A stretch of DNA of 64,000 bases, taken from Larkinella arboricola (GTDB lineage: Bacteria > Bacteroidota > Bacteroidia > Cytophagales > Spirosomataceae). The DNA is taken from positions 558,001 to 622,000 of the forward strand of contig NZ_QLMC01000005.1 of assembly GCF_003259745.1 (NCBI RefSeq). Reading direction: 5' to 3'. Positions 52,840 through 61,618 of the stretch are shown here, one piece after another. The translations under genes and the position numbers were made by a program. Position 1 is the stretch's first letter. Every line of letters begins with the position of its first letter. Under the pieces are notes generated by a model, which worked only from the letters and a program-made list of their open reading frames with translations, was not told the origin of the DNA and searched no databases.

Positions 52840-53010
52840 TTAACTGAACAGAATTGTCAGGGCGATGATAACAAAGGTGAAGATCACCAGCCAGTCGGGA
52901 CGATTGGGTCGGGGGCTTTTTCGCGACGGTTTTCCGAACTGGTTGTAGTAAATGGCAAAGCGGGACGGGCGCGGATGAAGGGACCGGATAAAGAACAGAT
53001 GGACAGTCAT
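52840..53010 (-). CDS. 56-aa small membrane protein
   Basis: An ATG at 53008-53010 opens a 56-codon frame ending in TAA (52840-52842). The N-terminal part is basic (RSLHPRPSRFAIYYNQFGKP, then SRKSPRPNRPDW) and the C-terminus is one membrane helix (DWLVIFTFVIIALTILFS). The basic stretch before the helix fits a single-pass inner-membrane protein with its N-terminus in the cytoplasm. The opposing plus-strand frame is less convincing. It sits between two minus-strand genes. Function unknown. Confidence 0.55.
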   Translation of the reverse strand: MTVHLFFIRSLHPRPSRFAIYYNQFGKPSRKSPRPNRPDWLVIFTFVIIALTILFS

Positions 53011-53093
53011 GATTCATCGGGTTGTTTCACGACCAAAACTGTATTCCAGTCCTTAAGCCTATCTAAATATGGCCTTAAAATTTACTTAGAACC

Positions 53094-53528
53094 CTAAAGT
53101 TCGTAGGTGACGGTTTGCCGAAGTACCGGGCCACCTTCCGGTTTAAATGCAACCTGCAAAAGACCTTTTTTATTGGTTTTACGATACGTGGCGGTTTGGT
53201 AAAGAATCCGGCCCGTTTCAAAACCCAGCATTTTTTTCTCCATCGAACCGGCACCAAACGTGAGCGGACGAAAGCTGGCTTCGGTTAGGGCCGTGTCCAT
53301 CTCCGTCACCGTAAAAACCGTATCCTGGGCGGAAATCCCCTGAACCTGTACCAGCAGCAGACCGGTGGCACTGGTCGGGTCACCATTTTCGTCTACCAGG
53401 GCTACAGACACAATCAGGCCGTCGGCCCCGTCTTTCCGGACGGCCACTTCTTTCAGGGCTTTAGGGGTATTCTCGTTTTTACACCCGACTGCTAGCAGCA
53501 CCAGTAGCAGGAATCCAGCGGTTTTCAT
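53094..53528 (-). CDS. Predicted small lipoprotein
   Basis: 144 aa. Lipoprotein signal LLLVLLAVGC with the lipid-anchored Cys at residue 16, followed by KNENTPKALKEVAVRKDG. The mature part is a beta-sandwich-like domain (VSVALVDENGDPTSATGLLL); the family is not recognised. It probably sits in the outer membrane or periplasm. It follows the heparinase-type gene at 139 bp on the same strand, so it may or may not share its transcript. Confidence 0.75.
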   Translation of the reverse strand: MKTAGFLLLVLLAVGCKNENTPKALKEVAVRKDGADGLIVSVALVDENGDPTSATGLLLVQVQGISAQDTVFTVTEMDTALTEASFRPLTFGAGSMEKKMLGFETGRILYQTATYRKTNKKGLLQVAFKPEGGPVLRQTVTYEL

Positions 53529-53666
53529 CAGGACGATTGATTAAGGAATGGTTTATAATCAATAACTGTCCGGATGATAAACGGTTTGCGGCAGTGCGGT
53601 TTCGGGCTTGCAGTGCCTGCTTTTGCGGGTTGGTCCGCTGCAAGCCCGAAACCGTTCATTTCGGAA

Positions 53667-55544
53667 CTACTTCGGCCATTTCGCCAGCGGTTCAACGGCT
53701 TTTTTGCCCAGCTTTTCGGCTTTCTGGGGAATGAGCAACACCGTTAGCGCCGTTTTGGCACTGGCCGCAACCGGTATTTCGAAACCGACGCGGACCGTGC
53801 CGGGGTTGGGGGCGTCGTATTCGTTGGGGGACTCGGTTGTCCAGGTTTTCAGGACCACATTGGCCGGTTCCCGCACTTCCAGCACCAGCTTCTTGCCGTC
53901 TTTGGTCAGCTCGGCTTTGTTGTTGCCGAGAATTTTTACGTCAGTCGGTGTCAGCATGGTCCAGCGTACGGTGGTTGGAGCGGCTTTGTTTTCGAGTTCA
54001 TCCCGCACGACGACGTAGCTTTTATCCACCAGCGCAATGCCCCGCACGGCTTTCTGAACTGATTCGGCATAAAGCTCGGTCATATCCGTCACGGCATTCA
54101 TAAAAGCGGGTGTTTTTGAAACCGCCGTGATGGGTGCCTGGCCGTTTACCACCTGCATCGCATTGTTGATTGTCAGGGTATTGTGGACAAAGTTGTTGTA
54201 CCGGAACACCTGCCAGCGCTGCGAATTCTGGTTCTTGTTCCATAAATCCACTTTCTTGGATTCCAGCGATTCGTAGTCCTGCATCCCGAAATCCATTGCC
54301 CAGCGAACCTCGTCGGCTTCCATTATAAACGAGCCCACATCCATGTGCGCGTGGCTCGCCGAAGGACTACCTCCTTTGAAGCCCACGTACACAGCCGCCG
54401 GGTCGGTCCAGGACGACCGCATCATCGCCACTGGTGTTTTTCCTCCGCCCGTCCACATCAGCGCTTTCGGCTCCTTCATAGCCGCCGTGCTCACCCCGGC
54501 GCTCCAGAGCATGGTGGCGGGCAGCAACCGGTTTTTGATCAATTGCTGAGCCTCATCGTTCAACAGATGGCTGCGCTCAACCCACAGCAGCGAAGGGTCT
54601 TTCTGGCGGGCGGCAAACCAGAACATGGCCGGTTCAAGACCGACCCCGCTCCCGGCATCGGAATAATTAAACGGAAGGCCGGAGGGGCCGGTCATGTTTT
54701 CCATATATCCTGCGGTTTTCAGAAATCCCGGCTGGGCCGACAGGCCAAAATCCTTCCCGAACGCTTTTTCCAGCGCACTGATGAGCATGACATTAAAACT
54801 TGTTCCGTAGCCCCAGTAACTGTAGCCTTCGGGGTAGGCACCGTCCGGGCTGTATTCGGCCATCGAAATAACCACCGATTCGAGTGCGCGGTTGACGATT
54901 TTTTTGCCCAGTTCGGGCTGGTCTTCAAAAATGGCCAGCGCACCGTATACCATGCCTGCATTACAGACCTGATTCCAGTTGTTGGTCGTTCTCAGCCAGC
55001 TATTATACTTCGGATCAAGCGAGGGTTCAATCCCTTTTTTCAGAATCGCTGTTTTGATTGCCGTCCGCGACGATTCGGGTAAACCGTCATACAGCCAGTC
55101 GTACCCCAGCGCAACGGCCATCGTCATTTCGCCCACGTCCAGAAAATGCGACGGATTCCAGTCGCTGAACGCCGAGATGGCGAGCAGTTCTTTTTCTGCC
55201 CGACGGAGGTAATTTTCCTGCCGGGTCATGCGCCAGCCGTAACTCAGAAAAAACAGTCGGCGCAGGCCCTCGCGGGATTTGCCCAGCAGGCGTCGCCCAA
55301 TCTGAATCCGTTCGATTGGGGGGACCTCCATCAGCGCATCGCATTCGGCCAGAATAATACCGTGTAATTTCGCCCATGCTTTATCGGCGCCGATGGTGCG
55401 TTTGATCGCATCTTCTTCGCCTTTCAGGAGCAGGATGCGCGGGTGATCGGGCAGGGTAGCCTGGGCACCGATGTGATCAACCTGCGCCCGGACAACGCTA
55501 GGAATCAGCAACAGAACAGTAAAGAGGTTTAGAATGATCTTCAT
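53667..55544 (-). CDS. Secreted heparinase II/III-family polysaccharide lyase
   Basis: 625 aa with a signal peptide (MKIILNLFTVLLLIPSVVRA). The N-terminal (alpha/alpha) toroid contains NNWNQVCNAGMVYGALAIFE and YPEGYSYWGYGTSFNV, and the C-terminal beta-sandwich starts near residue 380, with FKGGSPSASHAHMDVGSFIM holding the HMDVGSF motif of the family. Such enzymes cleave uronic-acid polysaccharides (heparin, alginate and similar) by beta-elimination. The substrate cannot be predicted. It is divergent from the Gfo/Idh/MocA gene at 55746, with 201 bp between the starts. Confidence 0.9.
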   Translation of the reverse strand: MKIILNLFTVLLLIPSVVRAQVDHIGAQATLPDHPRILLLKGEEDAIKRTIGADKAWAKLHGIILAECDALMEVPPIERIQIGRRLLGKSREGLRRLFFLSYGWRMTRQENYLRRAEKELLAISAFSDWNPSHFLDVGEMTMAVALGYDWLYDGLPESSRTAIKTAILKKGIEPSLDPKYNSWLRTTNNWNQVCNAGMVYGALAIFEDQPELGKKIVNRALESVVISMAEYSPDGAYPEGYSYWGYGTSFNVMLISALEKAFGKDFGLSAQPGFLKTAGYMENMTGPSGLPFNYSDAGSGVGLEPAMFWFAARQKDPSLLWVERSHLLNDEAQQLIKNRLLPATMLWSAGVSTAAMKEPKALMWTGGGKTPVAMMRSSWTDPAAVYVGFKGGSPSASHAHMDVGSFIMEADEVRWAMDFGMQDYESLESKKVDLWNKNQNSQRWQVFRYNNFVHNTLTINNAMQVVNGQAPITAVSKTPAFMNAVTDMTELYAESVQKAVRGIALVDKSYVVVRDELENKAAPTTVRWTMLTPTDVKILGNNKAELTKDGKKLVLEVREPANVVLKTWTTESPNEYDAPNPGTVRVGFEIPVAASAKTALTVLLIPQKAEKLGKKAVEPLAKWPK

Positions 55545-55745
55545 GGTTTGTAGTCGGGAATAGGATTCGTTCTTTCTATCCTAAACCGGGTTCGCGGCCG
55601 GGTCTACCCATCGGATAGTAACCTTGGTGGAAAAAGTTACGTTTTTCTGCGTTGGTAGATTTTTAAAGTTTTGTACTTTACAGGCAAAGTAGGAACATGC
55701 AAAACTTAAAAACCCCGGCATCTACAGGCCGAAATCTTTACATAA

Positions 55746-57113
55746 ATGGATCTTTTTAACATCAACCGTCGTCAGTTCCTCCAGGGCGCTACGGCATCGC
55801 TCGCACTTTCTGCCTTCGGTGCCCAGGGGATGGATATGTTGCATCAGGGGAAAACCTGGCGCGTTGGCCTGATCGGAACTGGCTGGTACGGCAAAAGTGA
55901 CTTGTTCCGGCTTATTCAGGTGGCACCCGTTGACGTGGTGGCGCTTTGCGACGTCGATAAAAATCAACTGGAAGCGGCCGGTAAACTGGTCAGCCAGCGG
56001 CAGAAATCGGGCAAAGTGCCTAAACTCTACGGCGACTACCGGAAACTGCTCTCGGAAAATAAACTGGATATCGTTCTCATCGGTACACCCGACCACTGGC
56101 ACGCGCTTCAGGCCATCGAAGCCGTTAAATCCGGGGCGCACGTGTACGTGCAGAAGCCCATCAGTGTCGATGTCATGGAAGGGGAAGCGATGGTAGCGGC
56201 TGCCCGAAAATACAACAAAGTGGTGCAGGTGGGTACGCAGCGCAAAAGCACCCCGCACCTGATTGACGCCAAAAAGAACATCGTTGACGCGGGGTTACTG
56301 GGCAAAGTGTCGCACGTCGAAATGTGCTGTTATTTCCACATGCGGGCCAACGGCAATCCGCCGGCTGAGCCCGTTCCGGCTTTCCTGGACTACGAAATGT
56401 GGACCGGACCGGCCCCGATGCGTCCGTACGACGGTTTGCCGCACATCCGCTGGTGGCGCACCTTCAAGGAATACGGCAACGGTATTATGGGCGATATGTG
56501 CATCCATATGTTCGATACCGTGCGCTGGATGCTCAAACTCGGCTGGCCGGAGCGCATCAGTTCCGAGGGCGGTATTTACGTGCAGAAAGAAGGAAAATCC
56601 AATATTTCCGATACGCAGTCGGCGGTTTTTGAATACCCCGAACTGAACTGCGTCTGGCAGCACCGCACCTGGGGAACGCCTAACAACCCCGATTATCCGT
56701 GGTCGTTTACGCTTTATGGCGACAAGGGAACGCTCTGGGCCAGCACAATGGCCTACGATTTTATTCCGCAGGGCAAAGGCGAGAAAATCCACAAGGATGT
56801 TGTGTACGAAAAAGAAAAATATCCGGAGGACAATACCGAAGAACGCATCGAACTGAACGCGGCCCCGGCCACGCGGCTGCACATGCTCGATTTTCTGTCG
56901 GCCATCGAAAAAAACAGCCGCCCGGTTGCCGATATTGAAGAAGGACACATCTCGACGGCGAGCTGCATTCTGGCGAACCTGTCGATGGAACTCAAACGGC
57001 CCATGGTCTACGATCCGAAGAAACGCGAGGTGGTTGGTGATAAGGAAGCTACCGCCAAACTCTCCCGCGAATACCGTAAACCCTGGATTCACCCTGATCC
57101 CAAGAAAGTATAG
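55746..57113 (+). CDS. Tat-exported Gfo/Idh/MocA family oxidoreductase
   Basis: 455 aa with a Tat signal (INRRQFLQGATASLALSAFG), Rossmann motif VGLIGTGWYGKSDLFR (about 38-53), VQKPISVDVMEGEA near the cofactor/catalytic Lys, and a C-terminal domain with YGNGIMGDMCIHMFDTVRWM. Probably oxidises a sugar hydroxyl in the periplasm. The stop (57111-57113) is immediately followed by the ATG of the 571-aa protein gene, so both are tightly co-translated. The heparinase-type gene is divergent, and DUF1080 and ThuA genes lie close by. Confidence 0.93.
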   Translation: MDLFNINRRQFLQGATASLALSAFGAQGMDMLHQGKTWRVGLIGTGWYGKSDLFRLIQVAPVDVVALCDVDKNQLEAAGKLVSQRQKSGKVPKLYGDYRKLLSENKLDIVLIGTPDHWHALQAIEAVKSGAHVYVQKPISVDVMEGEAMVAAARKYNKVVQVGTQRKSTPHLIDAKKNIVDAGLLGKVSHVEMCCYFHMRANGNPPAEPVPAFLDYEMWTGPAPMRPYDGLPHIRWWRTFKEYGNGIMGDMCIHMFDTVRWMLKLGWPERISSEGGIYVQKEGKSNISDTQSAVFEYPELNCVWQHRTWGTPNNPDYPWSFTLYGDKGTLWASTMAYDFIPQGKGEKIHKDVVYEKEKYPEDNTEERIELNAAPATRLHMLDFLSAIEKNSRPVADIEEGHISTASCILANLSMELKRPMVYDPKKREVVGDKEATAKLSREYRKPWIHPDPKKV

Positions 57114-58829
57114 ATGGATCGGAGAACATTTATGCGCATCGGCTCCGTGTCGCTTTGCGGTTTGCCTGCTTTAACAACGGCCAGTCTGGCCCGTCCTTTT
57201 GGGGTTGCCCCCGACACCAAACCCGCCTGGCTGGTGGAGATAATCAAGGCCAACGATGAACAGATCGGGAGAGTCCGGGCGTATCGGGTGAAGGAATCCG
57301 GTGATCCGGCTTTTGGCGGGATAAAAGATGGCGAGGATATTCCGAATGCCCAGTCGACCGGCGATTTTGTCCGGCGATGTGCCTGCGCCATTTCCTGCCC
57401 CGAATCGTCGTTTTACCGTTCGAAAGAACTGCTTAATGAGACAGCGCTGGCGATGCAGTATCTGCTCAAAATCCAGCATTCGGACGGCACCATCGACCTG
57501 CCTTCGACCAACTTTCACTCGACGCCCGACACCGGTTTTCTCGTCAAGCGGTTAACCACGGCGTATACGCTGCTGAACCGGTCCGGAGCGCCGGGTCTGG
57601 AGACGGTTTTGCCGAATCTTAAAACGTTTCTGCAACGGGCGGGCGAGGCCCTGACGGTGGGCGGCATTCACACCCCGAATCACCGCTGGGTGGTGTCGGC
57701 GGCTCTGACCAAACTAAACGCGCTCTGGCCCGACAAACGGTATGTAAACCGCATCGAACAGTGGCTGGGCGAACACATCGACATGGATGAGGACGGGCAG
57801 TATAACGAACGCAGTACGCTGATTTACTCGCCCCTGACCGACCGTCTGCTGATTACAATTGCGCGGGGGATGAACAAACCCGAACTGCTGGAATTTGTGC
57901 GGAGAAACCTGGCCATGACGTTCTACTACATTCACCCGAACGGCGAGGTGGTTTCCGAAGCGTCCGGGCGGCAGGACAAGGCCGGAATCGGTACGCTCGA
58001 AGGCTATTATTACCCCGCCCGGTACATGGCGCTGCGGGACCAGAACGGCGAACTGGCCGCGCTGTGTCGGCAGATCGAGAAAACCGTTCTGCTCAAGGGC
58101 GTTTATTTCCTCGACTATTACCTGGAAGATTCCGCGTTCTGGAAGGAGTTGCCGCCGAGCAAACCGTTGCCGACCCATTATGTGAAACCGTTTCCGCATT
58201 CGGGCCTGGTCCGGATTCGGCGCGGCAACTGGGACAGCACCATTCTGAAAGCCAATCCGGTCTGGATGACGTTTTCGAAGGGCGAAGCCGTCTTGCAGGG
58301 CATTCGGTTGTCGGCTTCCTTTTTTGGGAAAGGTCAGTTTCAGACGGCCAAAATCGAGCAGCAGGACAATAGCTGGGTGTTAACGCAGTCGCTGGTTGGG
58401 CCTTATTACCAACCCGTTGCCAAAAACGAGATCGATCCGGAGGGCGATTGGGAAAAAATGCCCCACGCGAAGCGAAAGCAAACTGAAATTCAACGGTATG
58501 AGGCAAAGGTGACGATTCGGGAAACCAGCAGTGGGATGGAGGCTCAGATTGCGATTACCGGAACCGACAACGTACCGGTGTCGCTGGAACTGATTTTCCG
58601 ACCGGGCGGTACGCTGGCGGGGGTTACCAAACACCCTACCCGGGCCAATGCCCACCTGCTGAGCGGAGATTCCGGTTCGTATACCGTCGGGAAAGATACC
58701 CTTACGTTCGGACCGGGAAAGGCGCTGCATAAAGGCGTCGTGCTGCGGGGTGCTTTGCCGCCGATGGACGCGCCCACGGTTTACCTGACCGGCTTCACGC
58801 CATTTGAGCACACCATCCGGCTTTCGTAA
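57114..58829 (+). CDS. Tat-exported protein, unknown (toroid plus beta-sandwich-like)
   Basis: 571 aa with a Tat-type signal (MDRRTFMRIGSVSLCGLPAL). The order of a helical N-terminal half (LAMQYLLKIQHSDGTIDLPS, HRWVVSAALTKLNALWPDKR) and a beta-rich C-terminal half (from about 370) resembles a polysaccharide lyase or other toroid-type carbohydrate enzyme. I cannot name a family or catalytic residues. It begins directly after the oxidoreductase stop, with no intergenic base, so the two proteins very likely act together on one glycan. A hairpin at 58835-58873 closes the unit. Confidence 0.72.
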   Translation: MDRRTFMRIGSVSLCGLPALTTASLARPFGVAPDTKPAWLVEIIKANDEQIGRVRAYRVKESGDPAFGGIKDGEDIPNAQSTGDFVRRCACAISCPESSFYRSKELLNETALAMQYLLKIQHSDGTIDLPSTNFHSTPDTGFLVKRLTTAYTLLNRSGAPGLETVLPNLKTFLQRAGEALTVGGIHTPNHRWVVSAALTKLNALWPDKRYVNRIEQWLGEHIDMDEDGQYNERSTLIYSPLTDRLLITIARGMNKPELLEFVRRNLAMTFYYIHPNGEVVSEASGRQDKAGIGTLEGYYYPARYMALRDQNGELAALCRQIEKTVLLKGVYFLDYYLEDSAFWKELPPSKPLPTHYVKPFPHSGLVRIRRGNWDSTILKANPVWMTFSKGEAVLQGIRLSASFFGKGQFQTAKIEQQDNSWVLTQSLVGPYYQPVAKNEIDPEGDWEKMPHAKRKQTEIQRYEAKVTIRETSSGMEAQIAITGTDNVPVSLELIFRPGGTLAGVTKHPTRANAHLLSGDSGSYTVGKDTLTFGPGKALHKGVVLRGALPPMDAPTVYLTGFTPFEHTIRLS

Positions 58830-58834
58830 ACCTC

Positions 58835-58873
58835 ATCAGCCCCCAATCCAAAAGGTTGAGGGCTGATTTTTCA
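58835..58873. terminator. Bidirectional terminator between convergent genes
   Basis: ATCAGCCCCCAATCC (58835-58849) pairs with GGTTGAGGGCTGAT (58854-58867) with one bulge, followed by T5. It lies 5 bp after the 571-aa gene and abuts the 3' end of the opposing DUF1080 gene. Confidence 0.8.
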
Positions 58874-58876
58874 AAC

Positions 58877-59515
58877 TTACCGGAGTTCTTCCAGCATGAG
58901 ATCCTTGTAGTAGACCAGTGCCTTGCCTCCGCCGTGAATCTGCAAACCGATCAGGCCCGTTTGCGGGATGGTCTGGTCCGGTTCAGTATAGTCGATGGTC
59001 TGTTTGCCGTTCAGGTACAGCCGGATGCGCCGGTTTTCGGCCCGGATTTCGTAATCGTTCCAGTCGTTGCGCTTCAGAATTTTGGCGATCAGTACCGAGT
59101 CGGGCTTGACCAGCGTTTTGTTCCGGCGCGATTCGTCGTACAGACTGGCCCAGTAACCGTCGCCCAGATCGGCCTGATAGCCCGTCATTTCGTGGGCCGG
59201 GTTGGTAAGCCGTTTGCTGCGGAACTGAACACCGGTATTGACAAAACCGTCGGTGCCGAGCAGCTTGAATTTGACGCGCAGGATAAAGTTGGCGTATTCG
59301 CGCGTTGTACACAGAAAGTCGTTTTTAGGTACGGTTTCCGTCAGCGAGCCGCCCACCAGTGCACCGTCCTCGATTCGCCAGGTTTTGAGGGTGTCGCCTT
59401 CCCAGCCACGAAACGTTTTGCCGTCAAAAAGCGAAACCGCTTTCTGCGGAGACGGTGCCATAAAACCCGTCAGCAGGGCTCCGGCCAGGAGTGTGCAGAA
59501 AAGAGAAAATCTCAT
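58877..59515 (-). CDS. Secreted DUF1080 protein (3-keto-disaccharide hydrolase family)
   Basis: 212 aa with a signal peptide (MRFSLFCTLLAGALLTGFMA), then one DUF1080 domain (AVSLFDGKTFRGWEGDTLKT, GALVGGSLTE, QFRSKRLTNPAHEMTGYQAD, GLIGLQIHGGGKALVYYKDL). It acts on or binds oxidised glycosides, as described for the family. It differs clearly from the DUF1080 at 4740-5477 and is shorter. It is the second gene after ThuA on the minus strand (60 bp gap). Confidence 0.9.
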   Translation of the reverse strand: MRFSLFCTLLAGALLTGFMAPSPQKAVSLFDGKTFRGWEGDTLKTWRIEDGALVGGSLTETVPKNDFLCTTREYANFILRVKFKLLGTDGFVNTGVQFRSKRLTNPAHEMTGYQADLGDGYWASLYDESRRNKTLVKPDSVLIAKILKRNDWNDYEIRAENRRIRLYLNGKQTIDYTEPDQTIPQTGLIGLQIHGGGKALVYYKDLMLEELR

Positions 59516-59575
59516 CAGAGTCAGGAATCGTTAGAGTCAGGAATCGTTTATGTAAAGAATTGTGAATGGCAGTGC

Positions 59576-60493
59576 TCAGTGCGGGCACAGATTTTGGCCC
59601 ATTTCTTCCTGAGTGGGTTTGGACGACGCTAGGCCGCCCGCCGGAACATCGGCTTTGGCCACCCAGCTAATGGCGTTCAGGACCAGCTTCCGGACGTTAT
59701 CGTCGGTCCAGACGCGATGGTAATGCCCGCCGGTAATGCCAAAACCACGACCGCCATCGGGTCGCTCCCGACACCAGGCCATGTGCTGGGGTTGCCCGGC
59801 TTCGGCCCGAACGGCCGGGTTGCCTTCGTGCGGACCGTCTTTCCGCTCCAGGGTGGAAGCGGGCGGAACCGTGGTCAGAATGGGCGTCACCCCCTCCATA
59901 TTCTTCCGGAAACGCATGTGGTAATACCACTCGTCGTTGATCGTGAAGGGCTTCACCCCGCTGGTGATGGCGTGTTTGGGCAAGCTCCGGTATTCGGCCG
60001 TCCATACGGGGTTGACCGACCAGTACGTTTCAAAGTACCCGCCGAGCCAATCCAGAAAGTAATTTCCCGCTTGTCCTTTAGGCACTTCTACGGCATAATG
60101 AATGCAGACCAGTCCGACGCCTTTTTTCATGAGTGCATTGACCGACTCCAGGTGCTTGAGAACCATGTGGCTGTCACCGCCGTCGCCGTAAATCACCACC
60201 GCAGCGGCCCCATCGAATGCGTTCGGAGCAGTGGGCCAGCCCGCAAAAACTTCCGTTTCTAACGTCGGGACGGCTTGTTTGAGCCGTTTGGCCAGCAACA
60301 GACAACCCGCTTTGTGTTCGTGTTCGCCCGCGCCGTGGCTGCATCCCCCCGCAATAAACACCACCCGCTTGTTGGCCGGGACCGATGCGCCCGGTACGGG
60401 GTCTGGTTGTACGGTAGGGGCCGGAAAGAAAGCCATCAGCAGGCTTCCAACACTTAACAAACCAACGATAAACAGAGAGAAGAGCGGACGCAT
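59576..60493 (-). CDS. Secreted ThuA-domain protein
   Basis: 305 aa with a signal peptide/anchor (MRPLFSLFIVGLLSVGSLLM). The ThuA-like class-I-glutamine-amidotransferase fold shows RVVFIAGGCSHGAGEHEHKA, AAVVIYGDGGDSHMV, VCIHYAVEVPKG and NDEWYYHMRFRKNMEGVTPI. ThuA proteins take part in trehalose or other disaccharide use through 3-keto products in some bacteria, and are often encoded beside DUF1080 and Gfo/Idh/MocA genes, as here. Exact reaction unknown. Confidence 0.9.
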   Translation of the reverse strand: MRPLFSLFIVGLLSVGSLLMAFFPAPTVQPDPVPGASVPANKRVVFIAGGCSHGAGEHEHKAGCLLLAKRLKQAVPTLETEVFAGWPTAPNAFDGAAAVVIYGDGGDSHMVLKHLESVNALMKKGVGLVCIHYAVEVPKGQAGNYFLDWLGGYFETYWSVNPVWTAEYRSLPKHAITSGVKPFTINDEWYYHMRFRKNMEGVTPILTTVPPASTLERKDGPHEGNPAVRAEAGQPQHMAWCRERPDGGRGFGITGGHYHRVWTDDNVRKLVLNAISWVAKADVPAGGLASSKPTQEEMGQNLCPH

Positions 60494-60650
60494 GGTGTTT
60501 TCTGATTGGGAATATGACTAAAAGAAGCCGGTAGCCGGTAACTACTACTGGACCTGTTTTAGATGGTTTTCTATCAATAACGGCGAAAAGCCGCTCTTGG
60601 CGACCATATACAAACTTTCTTTAGCGAATGGCGTGGTATTTGTGCGGTAT

Positions 60651-60664
60651 ATTCTAGTTAGAAT
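60651..60664. promoter_or_regulatory. Palindromic site upstream of the response regulator gene
   Basis: ATTCTA GT TAGAAT is a perfect 6-bp inverted repeat, 42 bp before the ATG at 60706, just downstream of a TATTTGTG box. It could be an operator, but a chance palindrome is possible. Confidence 0.3.
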
Positions 60665-60705
60665 TGCCTATCCGTCCGGCATTAACTCTTTTCCCTACAC
60701 ATTGA

Positions 60706-61077
60706 ATGAAAAAGTCGGTACTGGTTGTTGAAGATCAGTCTTCACAACGAAAAATAATGGTCGATGCTTTGCAGAAGGCCGGTTATGCCATTTATCAGGC
60801 CGCCGATGTGCAGCAGGCCATTCAACTGCTGCACCAGCATAAGCCCGATGTACTGGTAGCAGACATGCACTTGCCCAGCGGGGATGGGAGAGAGGTGATT
60901 CGGGAAGCCCGGCAATTACTGGGGGAACCCATTGCCATTGTCGCTGTCTCCATTGATCTGGCTATCCTGAATCAGAGCCTTACGGCCACCTATGCGGCTG
61001 ATGCGTATTTGTCGAAACCGTTTCATCCGCGTGAATTGCTAAAGATCGTGGATGAACTGGTGGGTATTCAGCTCTGA
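60706..61077 (+). CDS. Single-domain response regulator (REC only)
   Basis: 123 aa, a receiver domain alone. The acidic pair is Glu9/Asp10 (VVEDQSS), the phospho-acceptor is Asp53 (LVADMHLP), the switch Ser is Ser82 (AVSID) and the conserved Lys is Lys104 (YLSKPFH). It has no output domain, so it must act by docking to another protein, as CheY or Spo0F do. No histidine kinase lies in the window. The 117-aa helical gene 96 bp downstream is a possible partner. Confidence 0.93.
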   Translation: MKKSVLVVEDQSSQRKIMVDALQKAGYAIYQAADVQQAIQLLHQHKPDVLVADMHLPSGDGREVIREARQLLGEPIAIVAVSIDLAILNQSLTATYAADAYLSKPFHPRELLKIVDELVGIQL

Positions 61078-61173
61078 TAACCGGCCGCTCGTGCTAAAAA
61101 AGCAGGCCGGATTTGATACTATATGATTGGTTCCGTGTAATTAAAGTTAATCCTATACGGGGCTCGCTAACAA

Positions 61174-61527
61174 ATGGAAACGTCGATTCAATACACTATG
61201 TCCGGTTCTCAGGCTGATTCCTTGTTTAATCCCGTGTGGAGTAAGCACGTTCAGGAATCCTTCGATCTTTATCATGAACTGGATGTGTTAAGGGATACAA
61301 TTCTGGACCCGGATACCGTTCAGGAGATAGATGACTGTCTGCAACACCTTTTATTTACGCTAAATGCCGTCTTTGTTGATATGAGCAAGGCGCCGGGTCC
61401 TGTCGATCAGGAAGCGCTGGCTGCCTTCATGCGGCAGATTTCCCGGCGGCTACAGGCCGAAAACCATTCGGTGAAAGAACTGCTCGAGCGGGCGCGTAAA
61501 GCGGAAAATAATTTGTTCGCCGGGTAA
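61174..61527 (+). CDS. Small helical protein, unknown function
   Basis: 117 aa, acidic, no signal peptide, predicted largely helical (WSKHVQESFDLYHELDVLRD, QEIDDCLQHLLFTLNAVFVD, AFMRQISRRLQAENHSVKEL). It may form a coiled coil or four-helix bundle. No family recognised. It follows the response regulator gene by 96 bp on the same strand. Confidence 0.65.
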   Translation: METSIQYTMSGSQADSLFNPVWSKHVQESFDLYHELDVLRDTILDPDTVQEIDDCLQHLLFTLNAVFVDMSKAPGPVDQEALAAFMRQISRRLQAENHSVKELLERARKAENNLFAG

Positions 61528-61587
61528 AGGCGTTCAGAAAGGGAATGGTCTTGCGTACGGTGATATCCGTCGATGTAGTGTCTTTTG

Positions 61588-61595
61588 TACCTTTG
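61588..61595 (+). promoter_or_regulatory. -7 promoter element of the GH116 gene
   Basis: TACCTTTG matches TAnnTTTG exactly and predicts transcription starting about 18 nt before the ATG at 61619. The -33 element is not obvious. Confidence 0.45.
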
Positions 61596-61618
61596 TCAGG
61601 ACTTAACTTCCTGACCCA

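Noticed and set aside
52753-53097. 114-codon plus-strand frame
   Set aside because: It opens with a non-ATG start, its translation is not protein-like, and the opposite strand encodes a more plausible 56-aa membrane protein.
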